This document shows positions 49,024 through 62,179 of a stretch of DNA of 64,000 nt, piece after piece (position 1 is the first letter of the stretch; every line of letters begins with the position of its first letter). Source of the stretch: Hydractinia symbiolongicarpus (taxonomy: Eukaryota; Cnidaria; Hydrozoa; Anthoathecata; Hydractiniidae); assembly GCF_029227915.1 (NCBI RefSeq), contig NC_079887.1, positions 26,349,650 to 26,413,649 of the forward strand. Reading direction: 5' to 3'. The position numbers and the translations under genes are program-made. The notes below the pieces were generated by a model, which did not search any database, was not told the origin of the DNA, and worked only from the letters and a program-made list of their open reading frames with translations.

Positions 49024-50032
49024 GAAATGAGTTTACTCCCTGGGTACTTTCTTTGTATACTTTTGACTATACGGCCGAGTCCAGGATTTACGGGAAATCG
49101 CAGGTTTTCGTTTGCCGGCAATTAAACTTCTTTTATTCAGCATTTCATCAAAAATGAAAACATTTTTAAAAACTACAAGTCTCATGCGTTTTAGTGGTGA
49201 AAAAGTAATTTAAAAAATCGTTCGGGAAATGAGTTTACTCCCTGGGTACTTTCTTTGTATACTTTTGACTATACGGGCCAAGCCGGTATTTACGGGAAAT
49301 CGCGGGTTTTCGTTTGCCGGCGATTAAACTTCTTTTATTCAGCGTCTCATCAAAAATGAAAACATTTTTAAAAACTACAAGTCTTATGCGTTTTAGTGGT
49401 GAAAAAATAATTTAAAAAATCGTTCTGGAAATGAGTTTACTCCCTGGGTACTTTCTTTGTATACTTTTGACTATACGGGCCGAGTCCGGGATTTAGGGAA
49501 ATCGCAGGTTTTCGTTTGCCGGCGATTAAACTGCTTTTATTCAGCGTCTCATCAAAAATGAAAACAGTTTTGAAAACTACAAGTCTCATGCGTTTTAGTG
49601 GTGAAAAAATAATTTAAATAATCGTTCGGGAAATGAGTTTACTCCCTGGGTACTTTCTTTGTATACTTTTGACTATACGGGCCAAGCCGGGATTTACGGG
49701 AAATAGCGGGTTTTCGTTTGCCGCCGATTAAACTTCTTTTATTCAGCGTCTCATCAAAAATGAAAACATTTTTAAAAACTACAAGTCTCATGCGTTTATG
49801 TGGTGAAAATATAATTTAAAAAATCGTTCTGGAAATGAGTTTACTCCTTGGGTACTTTCTTTGTATACTTTTGACTATACGGGCCGAGTCCGGGATTTAG
49901 GGAAATCGCAGGTTTTCGTTTGCCGGCGATTAAACTGCTTTTATTCAGCGTCTCATCAAAAATGAAAACATTTTTGAAAACTACAAGTCTCATGCGTTTT
50001 AGTGGTGAAAAAATAATTTAAAAATCGTTCGG
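49024..50032 (+). repeat. 5-mer [F-B-A-B-A], copy 2 (1009 bp)
   Basis: It repeats F-B-A-B of the preceding block at an offset of 1011 (ACAGTTTTG near 49563 against 48553). The fifth monomer is type A with ACTCCTTGGG rather than K, so the joint lies between the fourth and fifth monomers. Confidence 0.85.
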
Positions 50033-50435
50033 GAAATGAGTTTACTCCCTGGGTACTTTCTTTGTATACTTTTGACTATACGGGCCAAGCCGGGATTTAC
50101 GGGAAATAGCGGGTTTTCGTTTGCCGCCGATTAAACTTCTTTTATTCAGCGTCTCATCAAAAATGAAAACATTTTTAAAAACTACAAGTCTCATGCGTTT
50201 ATGTGGTGAAAATATAATTTAAAAAATCGTTCTGGAAATGAGTTTACTCCCTGGGTACTTTCTTTGTATACTTTTGACTATACGGGCCGAGTCCGGGATT
50301 TAGGGAAATCGCAGGTTTTCGTTTGCCGGCGATTAAACTGCTTTTATTCAGCGTCTCATCAAAAATGAAAACATTTTTGAAAACTACAAGTCTCATGCGT
50401 TTTAGTGGTGAAAAAATAATTTAAAAATCGTTCGG
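50033..50435 (+). repeat. Dimer [B-A] repeated (403 bp)
   Basis: It repeats 49630-50032: AAATAGCGGG, GCCGCCGATT and GCGTTTATGTGG in B, then A with a one-base-shorter TTTAAAAATCG tail. The order then moves to D at 50436, the order seen in the single-copy arrangement. Confidence 0.87.
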
Positions 50436-52254
50436 GAAATGAGTTTACTCCCTGGGTACTTTCTTTGTATACTTTTGACTATACGGGCCGAGTCCGGGAT
50501 TTACGGGAAATCGCGGATTTTCGTTTGCCGGCGATTAAACTTCTTTTATTCAGCGTCCCATCAAATATGAAAATATTTTTGAAAACTACAAGTCTCATGC
50601 GTTTAGTGGTAAAAAAATAATATAAAAAATCGTTCGGGAAATGAGTTTACTACCTGGGTACTTTCTTTGTATACTTTTGACTATACGGGCCAAGCGCGGG
50701 ATTTACGGGAAATCGCGGGTTTTCGTTTGCCGGCGATTAAACTTCTTTTATTCAGCGTCTCATCAAAAATGAAAACATTTTTAAGAACTACAAGTCTTAT
50801 GCGTTTTAGTGGTGAAAAAATAATTTAAAAAATCGTTCTGGAAATGAGTTTACTCCCTGGGTACTTTCTTTGTATACTTTTGACTATACGGGCCGAGTCT
50901 GGGATTTAGGGAAATCGCAGGTTTTCGTTTGCCGGCGATTAAACTGCTTTTATTCAGCGTCTCATCAAAAATGAAAACATTTTTGAAAACTACAAGTCTC
51001 ATGCGTTTTAGTGGTGAAAAAATAATTTAAAAAATCGTTCGGGAAATGAGTTTACTCCCTGGGTACTTTCTTTGTATACTTTTGACTATACGGGCCAAGC
51101 CGGGATTTACGGGAAATCGCGGGTTTTCGTTTGCCGGCGATTAAACTTCTTTTATTCAGCGTCTCATCAAAAATGAAAACATTTTTAAAAACTACAAGTC
51201 TCATGCGTTTTAGTGGTGAAAATATAATTTAAAAAATCGTTCTGGAAATGAGTTTACTCCCTGGGTACTTTCTTTGTATACTTTTGACTATACGGGCCGA
51301 GTCCGGGATTTAGGGAAATCGCAGGTTTTCGTTTGCCGGCGATTAAACTGCTTTTATTCAGCGTCTCATCAAAAATGAAAACATTTTTGAAAACTACAAG
51401 TCTCATGCGTTTTAGTGGTGAAATAATAATTTAAAAAATCGTTTGGGAAATGAGTTTACTCCCTGGGTACTTTCTTTGTATGCTTTTGACTATACGGCCG
51501 AGTCCAGGATTTACGGGAAATCACGGATTTTCGTTTGCCGGCGATTAAACTTCTTTTATTCAGCGTCCCATCAAATATGAAAATATTTTTGAAAACTACA
51601 AGTCTCATGCGTTTAGTGGTAAAAAAATAATTTAAAAAATCGTTCTGGAAATGAGTTTACTCCCTGGGTACTTTCTTTGTATACTTTTGACTATACGGGC
51701 CGAGTCCGGAATTTACGGGAAATCGCGGGTTTTCGTTTGCCGGCGATTAAACTTCTTTTATTCAGCGTCTCATCAAAAATGAAAACATTTTTAAAAACTA
51801 CAAGTCTCATGCGTTTTAGTGGTGAAAATATAATTTAAAAAATCGTTCTGGAAATGAGTTTACTCCCTGGGTACTTTCTTTGTATACTTTGGACTATACG
51901 GGCCGAGTCCGGGATTTAGGGAAATCGCAGGTTTTCGTTTGCCGGCGATTAAACTACTTTTATTCAGCGTCTCATCAAAAATGAAAACATTTTTAAAAAC
52001 TACAAGTGTCATGCGTTTTAGTGGTGAAAAAATAATTTAAAAAATCGTTCGAGAAATGAGTTTACTTCCTGGGTACTTTCTTTGTATACTTTTGACTATA
52101 CGGGCCAAGCCGGGATTTACGGGAAATCACGGGTTTTCGTTTGCCGGCGATTAAACTTCTTTTATTCAGCGTCTCATCAAAAATGAAAACATTTTTAAAA
52201 ACTACAAGTCTCATGGGCTTTAGTGGTGAAGAAATAATTTTAAAAATCGTTCTG
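50436..52254 (+). repeat. Nine mixed monomers with no clear local higher-order period
   Basis: Starts are D 50436, E 50638 (AAGCGCGGG), A 50841, B 51043, A 51245, F/D chimera 51447 (GTATGCTTTT, TATACGGCCGAG on the left; CCCATCAAATATG on the right), 51648 (GAGTCCGGAATTT), A 51851 and B 52053 (CGTTCGAGAAATG, ATCACGGG). E with AAGCGCGGG recurs in HOR III (near 55553, 57783, 60818). I see no tandem duplication within this stretch. Confidence 0.78.
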
Positions 52255-53469
52255 GAAATGAGTTTACTCACAGGGTACTTTCTTTGTATACATTCGACTA
52301 TACGTGCCAAGCCGGGATTTACGGGAAATCGCGGGTTTTCGTTTGCCGGCGATTAAACTTCTTTTATTCAGCGTCTCATCAAAAATGAAAACATTTTTAA
52401 AAACTACAAGTCTGATGCGTTTTAGTGGTGAAAAAATAATTTAAAAAATCGTTCTGGAAATGAGTTTACTCACAGGGTACTTTCTTTGTATACATTCGAC
52501 TATACGGGCCAAGCCCGGGATTTACGGGAAATCGCGGGTTTTCGTTTTCCGGCGATTAAACCTCTTTCATTAAGCGTCTCATCAAAAATGAAAACGTTTT
52601 TGAAAACTACAAGTCTCATGCGTTTTAGTGGTGAAAAAAAAATTTAAAAAATCGTTCGGGAAATGAGTTTACTCCCTGGGTACTTTCTTTGTATACATTT
52701 GACTATACGGGCCAAGCCCCGGATTTACGGGAAATCGCGGGTTTTCGTTTGCCGGCGATTAAACTGCTTTTATTCAGCGTCTCATCAAAAATGAAAACAT
52801 TTTTGAAAACTACAAGTCTCATGCGTTTAGTGGTAAAAAAATTAATATAAAAAATCGTTTGGGAAATGAGTTTACTCCCTGGGTACTTTCTTTGTATACT
52901 TTTGACTATACGGGCCAAGCCCGGGATTTACGGGAAATCGCGGGTTTTCGTTTGCCGGCGATTAAACTGCTTTTATTCAGCGTCTCATCAAAAATGAAAA
53001 TATTTTTGAAAACTACAAGTCTCATGCGTTTTAGTGGTGAAATAATAATTTAAAAATCGTTTGGGAAAAGAGTTTACTCCCTGGGTACTTTCTTTGTATA
53101 CTTTTGACTAAACGGGCCGAGTCCAGGATTTACGGGAAATCGCAGCTTTTCGTTTGCCGGCAATTAAACTTCTTTTATTCAGCGTCTCATCAAAAATGAA
53201 AACATTTTTAAAAACTACAAGTCTCATGGGCTTTAGTGGTGAAGAAATAATTTAAAAAATCGTTCTGAAAATGAGTTTACTCACAGAGTACTTTCTTTGT
53301 ATACATTCGACTATACGTGCCAAGCCGGGATTTACGGGAAATCGCGGGTTTTCGTTTGCCGGCGATTAAACTTCTTTTATTCAGTGTCTCATCAAAAATG
53401 AAAACATTTTTAAAAACTACAAGTCTGATGCGTTTTAGTGGTGAAAAAATAATTTAAAAAATCGTTCTG
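52255..53469 (+). repeat. 5-mer [C-C1-C2-E-F] and one further C monomer
   Basis: C (52255), C1 (52457: GTTTTCCGGCG and AAAACGTTTTTG), C2 (52662: CATTTGAC, GCCCCGG, D-like tail), E and F (GGGAAAAGAG, ACTAAACGGG, CGCAGCTTTTCG). C returns at 53268, offset 1013, preceded in both places by ATGGGCTTTAGTGGTGAAGA. The second series continues as HOR III. Confidence 0.82.
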
Positions 53470-55699
53470 GAAATGCGTTTACTCACAGGGTACTTTCTTT
53501 GTATACATTCGACTATACGGGCCAAGCCCGGGATTTACGGGAAATCGCGGGTTTTCGTTTTCCGGCGATTAAACCTCTTTCATTAAGCGTCTCACCAAAA
53601 ATGAAAACGTTTTTGAAAACTACAAGTCTCATGCGTTTTAGTGGTGAAAAAAAAATTTAAAAAATCGTTCGGGAAATGAGTTTACTCCCTGGGTACTTTC
53701 TTTGTATACATTTGACTATACGGGCCAAGCCCCGGATATACGGGAAAACGCCGGATTTCGTTTGCCGGAGATTATACCTCTTTCATTAAGCGTCTCATCA
53801 AAAATGAAAACATTATTGAAAACTACAAGTCTCATGGGCTTTAGGGGTGAAAAAATAATTGAAAAAATCGTTCTGGAAATGAGTTTACTCCCTGGGTACT
53901 TTCTTTGTATACATTTGACTATACGGGCCGAGTCCGGGATTTACGGGAAATCTCGTATTTTCGTTTGCCGGCGATTAAACTTCTTTTATTCAGCGTCCCA
54001 TCAAATATGAAAATATTTTTGAAAACTACAAGTCTCATGCGTTTAGTGGTAAAAAAATTAATATAAAAAATCGTTCGGGAAATGAGTTTACTCCCTGGGT
54101 ACTTTCTTTGTATACTTTTGACTATACGGGCCAAGCCCGGGATTTACGGGAAATCGCGGGTTTTCGTTTGCCGGCGATTAAACTGCTTTTATTCAGCGTC
54201 TCATCAAAAATGAAAATATTTTTGAAAACTACAAGTCTCATGCGTTTTAGTGGTGAAATAATAATTTAAAAATCGTTTGGGAAATGAGTTTACTCCCTGG
54301 GTACTTTCTTTGTATACTTTTGACTATACGGGCCGAGTCCAGGATTTACGGGAAATCGCAGCTTTTCGTTTGCCGGCAATTAAACTTCTTTTATTCAGCG
54401 TCTCATCAAAAATGAAAACATTTTTAAAAACTACATGTCTCATGCGTTTTAGTGGTGAAAAAGTAATTTAAAAAATCGTTCGGGAAATGAGTTTACTCCC
54501 TGGGTACTTTCTTTGTATACTTTTGACTATACGGGCCGAGTCCGGGATTTACGGGAAATCGCGGGTTTTCGTTTGCCGGCGATTAAACTTCTTTTATTCA
54601 GCGTCTCATCAAAAATGAAAACATTTTTGAAAACTACAAGTCTCATGCGTTTTAGTGGTAAAAAAATAATTTAAAAAATCGTTCGGGAAATGAGTTTACT
54701 CCTTGGGTACTTTCTTTGTATACTTTTGACTATACGGGCCGAGTCCGGGATTTACGGGAAATCGCGGATTTTCGTTTGCCGGCAATTAAACTGCTTTTAT
54801 TCAGTGTCTCATCAAAAATGAAAACATTTTTGAAAACTACAAGTCTCATGCGTTTTAGTGGTGAAAAAATAATTTAAGAAATCGTTCGGGAAATGAGTTT
54901 ACTCCCTGGGTACTTTCTTTGTATACTTTTGACTATACGGGCCGAGTCCGGGATTTACGGGAAATCGCGGATTTTCGTTTGCCGGCGATTAAACTGCTTT
55001 TATTCAGCGTCTCATCAAAAATGAAAACATTTTTGAAAACTACAAGTCTCATGCGTTTTAGTGGTGAAAATATAATTTAAAAAATCGTTCTGGAAATGAG
55101 TTTACTCCCTGGGTACTTTCTTTGTATACTTTTGACTATACGGGCCGAGTCCGGGATTTAGGGAAATCGCAGGTTTTCGTTTGCCAGCGATTAAACTGCT
55201 TTTATTCAGCGTCTCATCAAAAATGAAAACATTTTTGAAAACTACAAGTCTCATGCGTTTTAGTGGTGAAAAAATAATTTAAAAAATCGTTCGGGAAATG
55301 AGTTTACTCCCTGGGTACTTTCTTTGTATACTTTTGACTATACGGGCCGAGTCCGGGATTTACGGGAAATCGCAGATTTTCGCTTGCCGGCGATTAAACT
55401 TCTTTTATTCAGCGTCCCATCAAATATGAAAATATTTTTGAAAACTACAAGTCTCATGCGTTTAGTGGTAAAAAAATAACATAAAAAATCGTTCGGGAAA
55501 TGAGTTTACTCCCTGGGTACTTTCTTTGTATACTTTTGACTATACGGGCCAAGCGCGGGATTTACGGAAAATTGCGGGTTTTCGTTTGCCGGCGATTAAA
55601 CTTCTTTTATTCAGCGTCTCATCAAAAATGAAAACATTTTTAAAAACTACAAGTCTGATGCGTTTTAGTGGTGAAAAAATAATTTAAAAAATCGTTCTG
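53470..55699 (+). repeat. HOR III, copy 1 (11 monomers, 2230 bp; four monomers short)
   Basis: It starts with C1 (GTCTCACCAAAAATG, AAAACGTTTTTG), then C2 (AACGCCGGATTTC, TTGCCGGAGATTATACC, ATTATTGAAAAC, ATGGGCTTTAGGGGTG), D (AAATCTCG), E, F (CGCAGCTTTTCG), and further A/B/D monomers. Its last monomer is E-like with AAGCGCGGG and AAATTGCGGG but ends in TCTGATG, the tail that precedes C1. Copies 2 and 3 have four additional monomers here, so an 808-bp deletion with a chimeric joint is likely. Confidence 0.87.
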
Positions 55700-58600
55700 G
55701 AAATGAGTTTACTCACAGGGTACTTTCTTTGTATACATTCGACTATACGGGCCAAGCCCGGGATTTACGGGAAATCGCGGGTTTTCGTTTTCCGGCGATT
55801 AAACCTCTTTCATTAAGCGTCTCACCAAAAATGAAAACGTTTTTGAAAACTACAAGTCTCATGCGTTTTAGTGGTGAAAAAAAAATTTAAAAAATCGTTC
55901 GGGAAATGAGTTTACTCCCTGGGTACTTTCTTTGTATACATTTGACTATACGGGCCAAGCCCCGGATTTACGGGAAAACGCCGGATTTCGTTTGCGGGAG
56001 ATTATACCTCTTTCATTAAGCGTCTCATCAAAAATGAAAACATTATTGAAAACTACAAGTCTCATGGGCTTTAGGGGTGAAAAAATAATTGAAAAAATCG
56101 TTCTGGAAATGAGTTTACTCCCTGGGTACTTTCTTTGTATACATTTGACTATACGGGCCGAGTCCGGGATTTACGGGAAATCTCGGATTTTCGTTTGCCG
56201 GCGATTAAACTTCTTTTATTCAGCGTCCCATCAAATATGAAAATATTTTTGAAAACTACAAGTCTCATGCGTTTAGTGGTAAAAAAATTAATATAAAAAA
56301 TCGTTCGGGAAATGACTTTACTCCCTGGGTACTTTCTTTGTATACTTTTGACTATACGGGCCAAGCCCGGGATTTACGGGAAATCGCGGGTTTTCGTTTG
56401 CCGGCGATTAAACTGCTTTTATTCAGCGTCTCATCAAAAATGAAAATATTTTTGAAAACTACAAGTCTCATGCGTTTTAGTGGTGAAATAATAATTTAAA
56501 AATCGTTTGGGAAATGAGTTTACTCCCTGGGTACTTTCTTTGTATACTTTTGACTATACGGGCCGAGTCCAGGATTTACGGGAAATCGCAGCTTTTCGTT
56601 TGCCGGCAATTAAACTTCTTTTATTCAGCGTCTCATCAAAAATGAAAACATTTTTAAAAACTACAAGTCTCATGCGTTTTAGTGGTGAAAAAGTAATTTA
56701 AAAAATCGTTCGGGAAATGAGTTTACTCCCTGGGTACTTTCTTTGTATACTTTTGACTATACGGGCCGAGTCCGGGATTTACGGGAAATCGCGGGTTTTC
56801 GTTTGCCGGCGATTAAACTTCTTTTATTCAGCGTCTCATCAAAAATGAAAACATTTTTGAAAACTACAAGTCTCATGCGTTTTAGTGGTAAAAAAATAAT
56901 TTAAAAAATCGTTCGGGAAATGAGTTTACTCCTTGGGTACTTTCTTTGTATACTTTTGACTATACGGGCCGAGTCCGGGATTTACGGGAAATCGCGGATT
57001 TTCGTTTGCCGGCAATTAAACTGCTTTTATTCAGCGTCTCATCAAAAATGAAAACATTTTTGAAAACTACAAGTCTCATGCGTTTTAGTGGTGAAAAAAT
57101 AATTTAAAAAATCGTTCGGGAAATGAGTTTACTCCCTGGGTACTTTCTTTGTATACTTTTGACTATACGGGCCGAGTCCGGGATTTACGGGAAATCGCGG
57201 ATTTTCGTTTGCCGGCGATTAAACTGCTTTTATTCAGCGTCTCATCAAAAATGAAAACATTTTTGAAAACTAAAAGTCTCATGCGTTTTAGTGGTGAAAA
57301 TATAATTTAAAAAATCGTTCTGGAAATGAGTTTACTCCCTGGGTACTTTCTTTGTATACTTTTGACTATACGGGCCGAGTCCGGGATTTAGGGAAATCGC
57401 AGGTTTTCGTTTGCCGGCGATTAAACTGCTTTTATTCAGCGTCTCATCAAAAATGAAAACATTTTTGAAAACTACAAGTCTCATGCGTTTTAGTGGTGAA
57501 AAAATAATTTAAAAAATCGTTCGGGAAATGAGTTTACTCCCTGGGTACTTTCTTTGTATACTTTTGACTATACGGGCCGAGTCCGGGATTTACGGGAAAT
57601 CGCGGATTTTCGCTTGCCGGCGAATAAACTTCTTTTATTCAGCGTCCCATCAAATATGAAAATATTTTTGAAAACTACAAGTCTCATGCGTTTAGTGGTA
57701 AAAAAATAACATAAAAAATCGTTCGGGAAATGAGTTTACTCCCTGGGTACTTTCTTTGTATACTTTTGACTATACGGGCCAAGCGCGGGATTTACGGAAA
57801 ATTGCGGGTTTTCGTTTGCCGGCGATTAAACTTCTTTTATTCAGCGTCTCATCAAAAATGAAAACATTTTTAAAAACTACAAGTCTTATGCGTTTAAGTG
57901 GTGAAAAAATAATTTAAAAAATCGTTCTGGAAATGAGTTTACTCCCTGGGTACTTTCTTTGTATACTTTTGACTATACGGGCCGAGTCCGGGATTTAGGG
58001 AAATCGCAGGTTTTCGTTTGCCGGCGATTAAACTGCTTTTATTCAGCGTCTCATCAAAAATGAAAACATTTTTGAAAACTACAAGTCTCATGCGTTTTAG
58101 TGGTGAAAAAATAATTTAAAAAATCGTTCGGAAAATGAGTTTACTCCCTGGGTACTTTCTTTGTATACTTTTGACTATACGGGCCAAGCCGGGATTTGCG
58201 GGAAATCGCGGGTTTTCGTTTGCCGGCGATTAAACTTCTTTTATTCAGCGTCTCATCAAAAATGAAAACATTTTTAAAAACTACAAGTCTCATGCGTTTT
58301 AGTGGTGAAAATATAATTTTAAAAATCGTTCTGGAAATGAGTTTACTTCCTGGGTACTTTCATTGTATACTTTTGACTATACGTGCCGATCCCGGGATTT
58401 AGGGAAATCGCAGGTTTTTGTTTGCCGGCTATTAAACTTCTTTTATTCAGCGTCTCATCAAAAATGAAAACATTTTTAAAAACTACAAGTCTCATGGGCT
58501 TTAGTGGTGAAAAAATAATTTAAAAAATCGTTCTGGAAATGAGTTTACTCACAGGGTACTTTCTTTGTATACATTCGACTATACGTGCCAAGCCGGGATT

Positions 58601-58737
58601 TACGGGAAATCGCGGGTTTTCGTTTGCCGGCGATTAAACTTCTTTTATTCAGCGTCTCATCAAAAATGAAAACATTTTTAAAAACTACAAGTCTGATGCG
58701 TTTTAGTGGTGAAAAAATAATTTAAAAAATCGTTCTG
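55700..58737 (+). repeat. HOR III, copy 2 (15 monomers, 3038 bp)
   Basis: The same order as copy 1 for ten monomers, then E (ending TCTTATG), A (57930), B (58132, following CGTTCGGAAAATG), G (58334, TTTCATTG with GTGCCGATCCC) and C (58536, after ATGGGCTTTAGTGG). Private changes are TTTGCGGGAGATT (near 55993), AAATGACTTTACT (near 56312) and GGATTTGCGGG (near 58192). Confidence 0.9.
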
Positions 58738-61700
58738 GAAATGAGTTTACTCACAGGGTACTTTCTTTGTATACATTCGACTATACTGGCCAAGCCCGGG
58801 ATTTACGGGAAATCGCGGGTTTTCGTTTTCCGGCGATTAAACCTCTTTCATTAAGCGTCTCACCAAAAATGAAAACGTTTTTGAAAATTACAAGTCTCAT
58901 GCGTTTTAGTGGTGAAAAAAAAATTTAAAAAATCGTTCGGGAAATGAGTTTACTCCCTGGGTACTTTCTTTGTATACATTTGACTATACGGGCCAAGCCC
59001 CGGATTTACGGGAAAACGCCGGATTTCGTTTGCCGGAGATTATACCTCTTTCATTAAGCGTCTCATCAAAAATGAAAACATTATTGAAAACTACAAGTCT
59101 CATGGGCTTTAGGGGTGAAAAAATAATTGAAAAAATCGTTCTGGAAATGAGTTTACTCCCTGGGTACTTTCTTTGTATACATTTGACTATACGGGCCGAG
59201 TCCGGGATTTACGGGAAATCTCGGATTTTCGTTTGCCGGCGATTAAACTTCTTTTATTCAGCGTCCCATCAAATATGAAAATATTTTTGAAAACTACAAG
59301 TCTCATGCGTTTAGTGGTAAAAAAATTAATATAAAAAATCGTTCGGGAAATGAGTTTACTCCCTGGGTACTTTCTTTGTATACTTTTGACTATACGGGCC
59401 AAGCCCGGGATTTACGGGAAATCGCGGGTTTTCGTTTGCCGGCGATTAAACTGCTTTTATTCAGCGTCTCATCAAAAATGAAAATATTTTTGAAAACTAC
59501 AAGTCTCATGCGTTTTAGTGGTGAAATAATAATTTAAAAATCGTTTGGGAAATGAGTTTACTCCCTGGGTACTTTCTTTGTATACTTTTGACTATACGGG
59601 CCGAGTCCAGGATTTACGAGAAATCGCAGCTTTTCGTTTGCCGGAAATTAAACTTCTTTTATTCAGCGTCTCATCAAAAATGAAAACATTTTTAAAAACT
59701 ACAAGTCTCATGCGTTTTAGTGGTGAAAAAGTAATTTAAAAAATCGTTCGGGAAATGAGTTTACTCCCTGGGTACTTTCTTTGTATACTTTTGACTATAC
59801 GGGCCGAGTCCGGGATTTACGGGAAATCGCGGGTTTTCGTTTGCCGGCGATTAAACTTCTTTTATTCAGCGTCTCATCAAAAATGAAAACATTTTTGAAA
59901 ACTACAAGTCTCATGCGTTTTAGTGGTAAAAAAATAATTTAAAAAATCGTTCGGGAAATGAGTTTACTCCTTGGGTACTTTCTTTGTATACTTTTGACTA
60001 TACGGGCCGAGTCCGGGATTTACGGGAAATCGCGGATTTTCGTTTGCCGGCAATTAAACTGCTTTTATTCAGCGTCTCATCAAAAATGAAAACATTTTTG
60101 AAAACTACAAGTCTCATGCGTTTTAGTGGTGAAAAAATAATTTAAAAAATCGTTCGGGAAATGAGTTTACTCCCTGGGTACTTTCTTTGTATACTTTTGA
60201 CTATACGGGCCGAGTCCGGGATTTACGGGAAATCGCGGATTTTCGTTTGCCAGCGATTAAACTGCTTTTATTCAGCGTCTCATCAAAAATGAAAACATTT
60301 TTGAAAACTACAAGTCTCATGCGTTTTAGTGGTGAAAATATAATTTAAAAAATCGTTCGGGAAATGAGTTTACTCCCTGGGTACTTTCTTTGTATACTTT
60401 TGACTATACGGGCCGAGTCCGGGATTTAGGGAAATCGCAGGTTTTCGTTTGCCGGCGATTAAACTGCTTTTATTCAGCGTCTCATCAAAAATGAAAACAT
60501 TTTTGAAAACTACAAGTCTCATGCGTTTTAGTGGTGAAAAAATAATTTAAAAAATCGTTCGGGAAATGAGTTTACTCCCTGGGTACTTTCTTTGTATACT
60601 TTTGACTATACGGGCCGAGTCCGGGATTTACGGGAAATCGCGGATTTTCGCTTGCCGGCGATTAAACTTCTTTTATTCAGCGTCCCATCAAATATGAAAA
60701 TATTTTTGAAAACTACAAGTCTCATGCGTTTAGTGGTAAAAAAATAACATAAAAAATCGTTCGGGAAATGAGTTTACTCCCTGGGTACTTTCTTTGTATA
60801 CTTTTGACTATACCGGCCAAGCGCGGGATTTACGGAAAATTGCGGGTTTTCGTTTGCCGGCGATTAAACTTCTTTTATTCAGCGTCTCATCAAAAATGAA
60901 AACATTTTTAAAAACTACAAGTCTTATGCGTTTTAGTGGTGAAAAAATAATTTAAAAAATCGTTCTGGAAATGAGTTTACTCCCTGGGTACTTTCTTGGT
61001 ATACTTTTGACTATACGGGCCGAGTCCGGGATTTAGGGAAATCGCAGGTTTTCGTTTGCCGGCGATTAAACTGCTTTTATTCAGCGTCTCATCAAAAATG
61101 AAAACATTTTTGAAAACTACAAGTCTCATGCGTTTTAGTGGTGAAAAAATAATTTAAAAAATCGTTCGGAAAATGAGTTTACTCCCTGGGTACTTTCTTT
61201 GTATACTTTTGACTATACGGGCCAAGCCGGGATTTACGGGAAATCGCGGGTTTTCGTTTGCCGGCGATTAAACTTCTTTTATTCAGCGTCTCATCAAAAA
61301 TGAAAACATTTTTAAAAACTACAAGTCTCATGCGTTTTAGTGGTGAAAATATAATTTTAAAAATCGTTCTGGAAATGAGTTTACTCCCTGGGTACTTTCA
61401 TTGTATACTTTTGACTATACGTGCCGATCCCGGGATTTAGGGAAATCGCAGGTTTTTGTTTGCCGGCTATTAAACTTCTTTTATTCAGCGTCTCATCAAA
61501 AATGAAAACATTTTTAAAAACTACAAGTCTCATGGGCTTTAGTGGTGAAAAAATAATTTAAAAAATCGTTCTGGAAATGAGTTTACTCACAGGGTACTTT
61601 CTTTGTATACATTCCACTATACGTGCCAAGCCGGGATTTACGGGAAATCGCGGGTTTTCGTTTGCCGGCGATTAAACTTCTTTTATTCAGCGTCTCATCA

Positions 61701-61775
61701 AAAATGAAAACATTTTTAAAAACTACAAGTCTGATGCGTTTTAGTGGTGAAAAAATAATTTAAAAAATCGTTCTG
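58738..61775 (+). repeat. HOR III, copy 3 (15 monomers, 3038 bp)
   Basis: A full-length copy of 55700-58737 at a constant offset of 3038. Private changes include TATACTGGCC (near 58782), GAAAATTAC (near 58883), ATTTACGAGAAATC (near 59613), GCCGGAAATT (near 59641), TATACCGGCC (near 60810) and TCTTGGTATAC (near 60994). The A-B-G-C end of the unit (60968-61775) is repeated again further right. Confidence 0.9.
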
Positions 61776-62179
61776 GAAATGAGTTTACTCACAGGGTTCT
61801 TTCTTTGTATACATTCGACTATACGGGCCAAGCCCGGGATTTACGGGTAATCGCGGGTTTTCGTTTGCCGGCGATTAAACCTCTTTCATTAAGCCTCTCA
61901 TCAAAAATGAAAACATTTTTGAAAACTACAAGTCTCATGCGTTTAGTGGTAAAAAAATAATATAAAAAATCGTTCGGGAAATGAGTTTACTCCCTGGGTA
62001 ATTTCTTTGTATACTTTTGACTATACGGGCTAAGTCCGGGATTTAGGGAAATCGCAGGTTTTCGTTTGCCGGCGATTAAACTTCTTTTATTCAGCGTCTC
62101 ATCAAAAATGAAAACATTTTTAAAAACTACAAGTCTTATGCGTTTTAGTGGTGAAAAAATAATTTAAAAAATCGTTCTG
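61776..62179 (+). repeat. Monomer pair C1-T, matching 30615-31018 and 32234-32637
   Basis: The C1 monomer here has TTTGCCGGCG (not the TTTTCCGG of HOR III), AAGCCTCTCATC and a GCGTTTAGTGG tail. The T monomer has GGGTAATTTC and a TAAGTCCGGGATTTAGG junction. These linked marks occur elsewhere only in the 8-mer at about 30.6-32.6 kb. The C1 monomer has GGGTTCTTTC and ACGGGTAATCGC as private changes. Confidence 0.85.
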
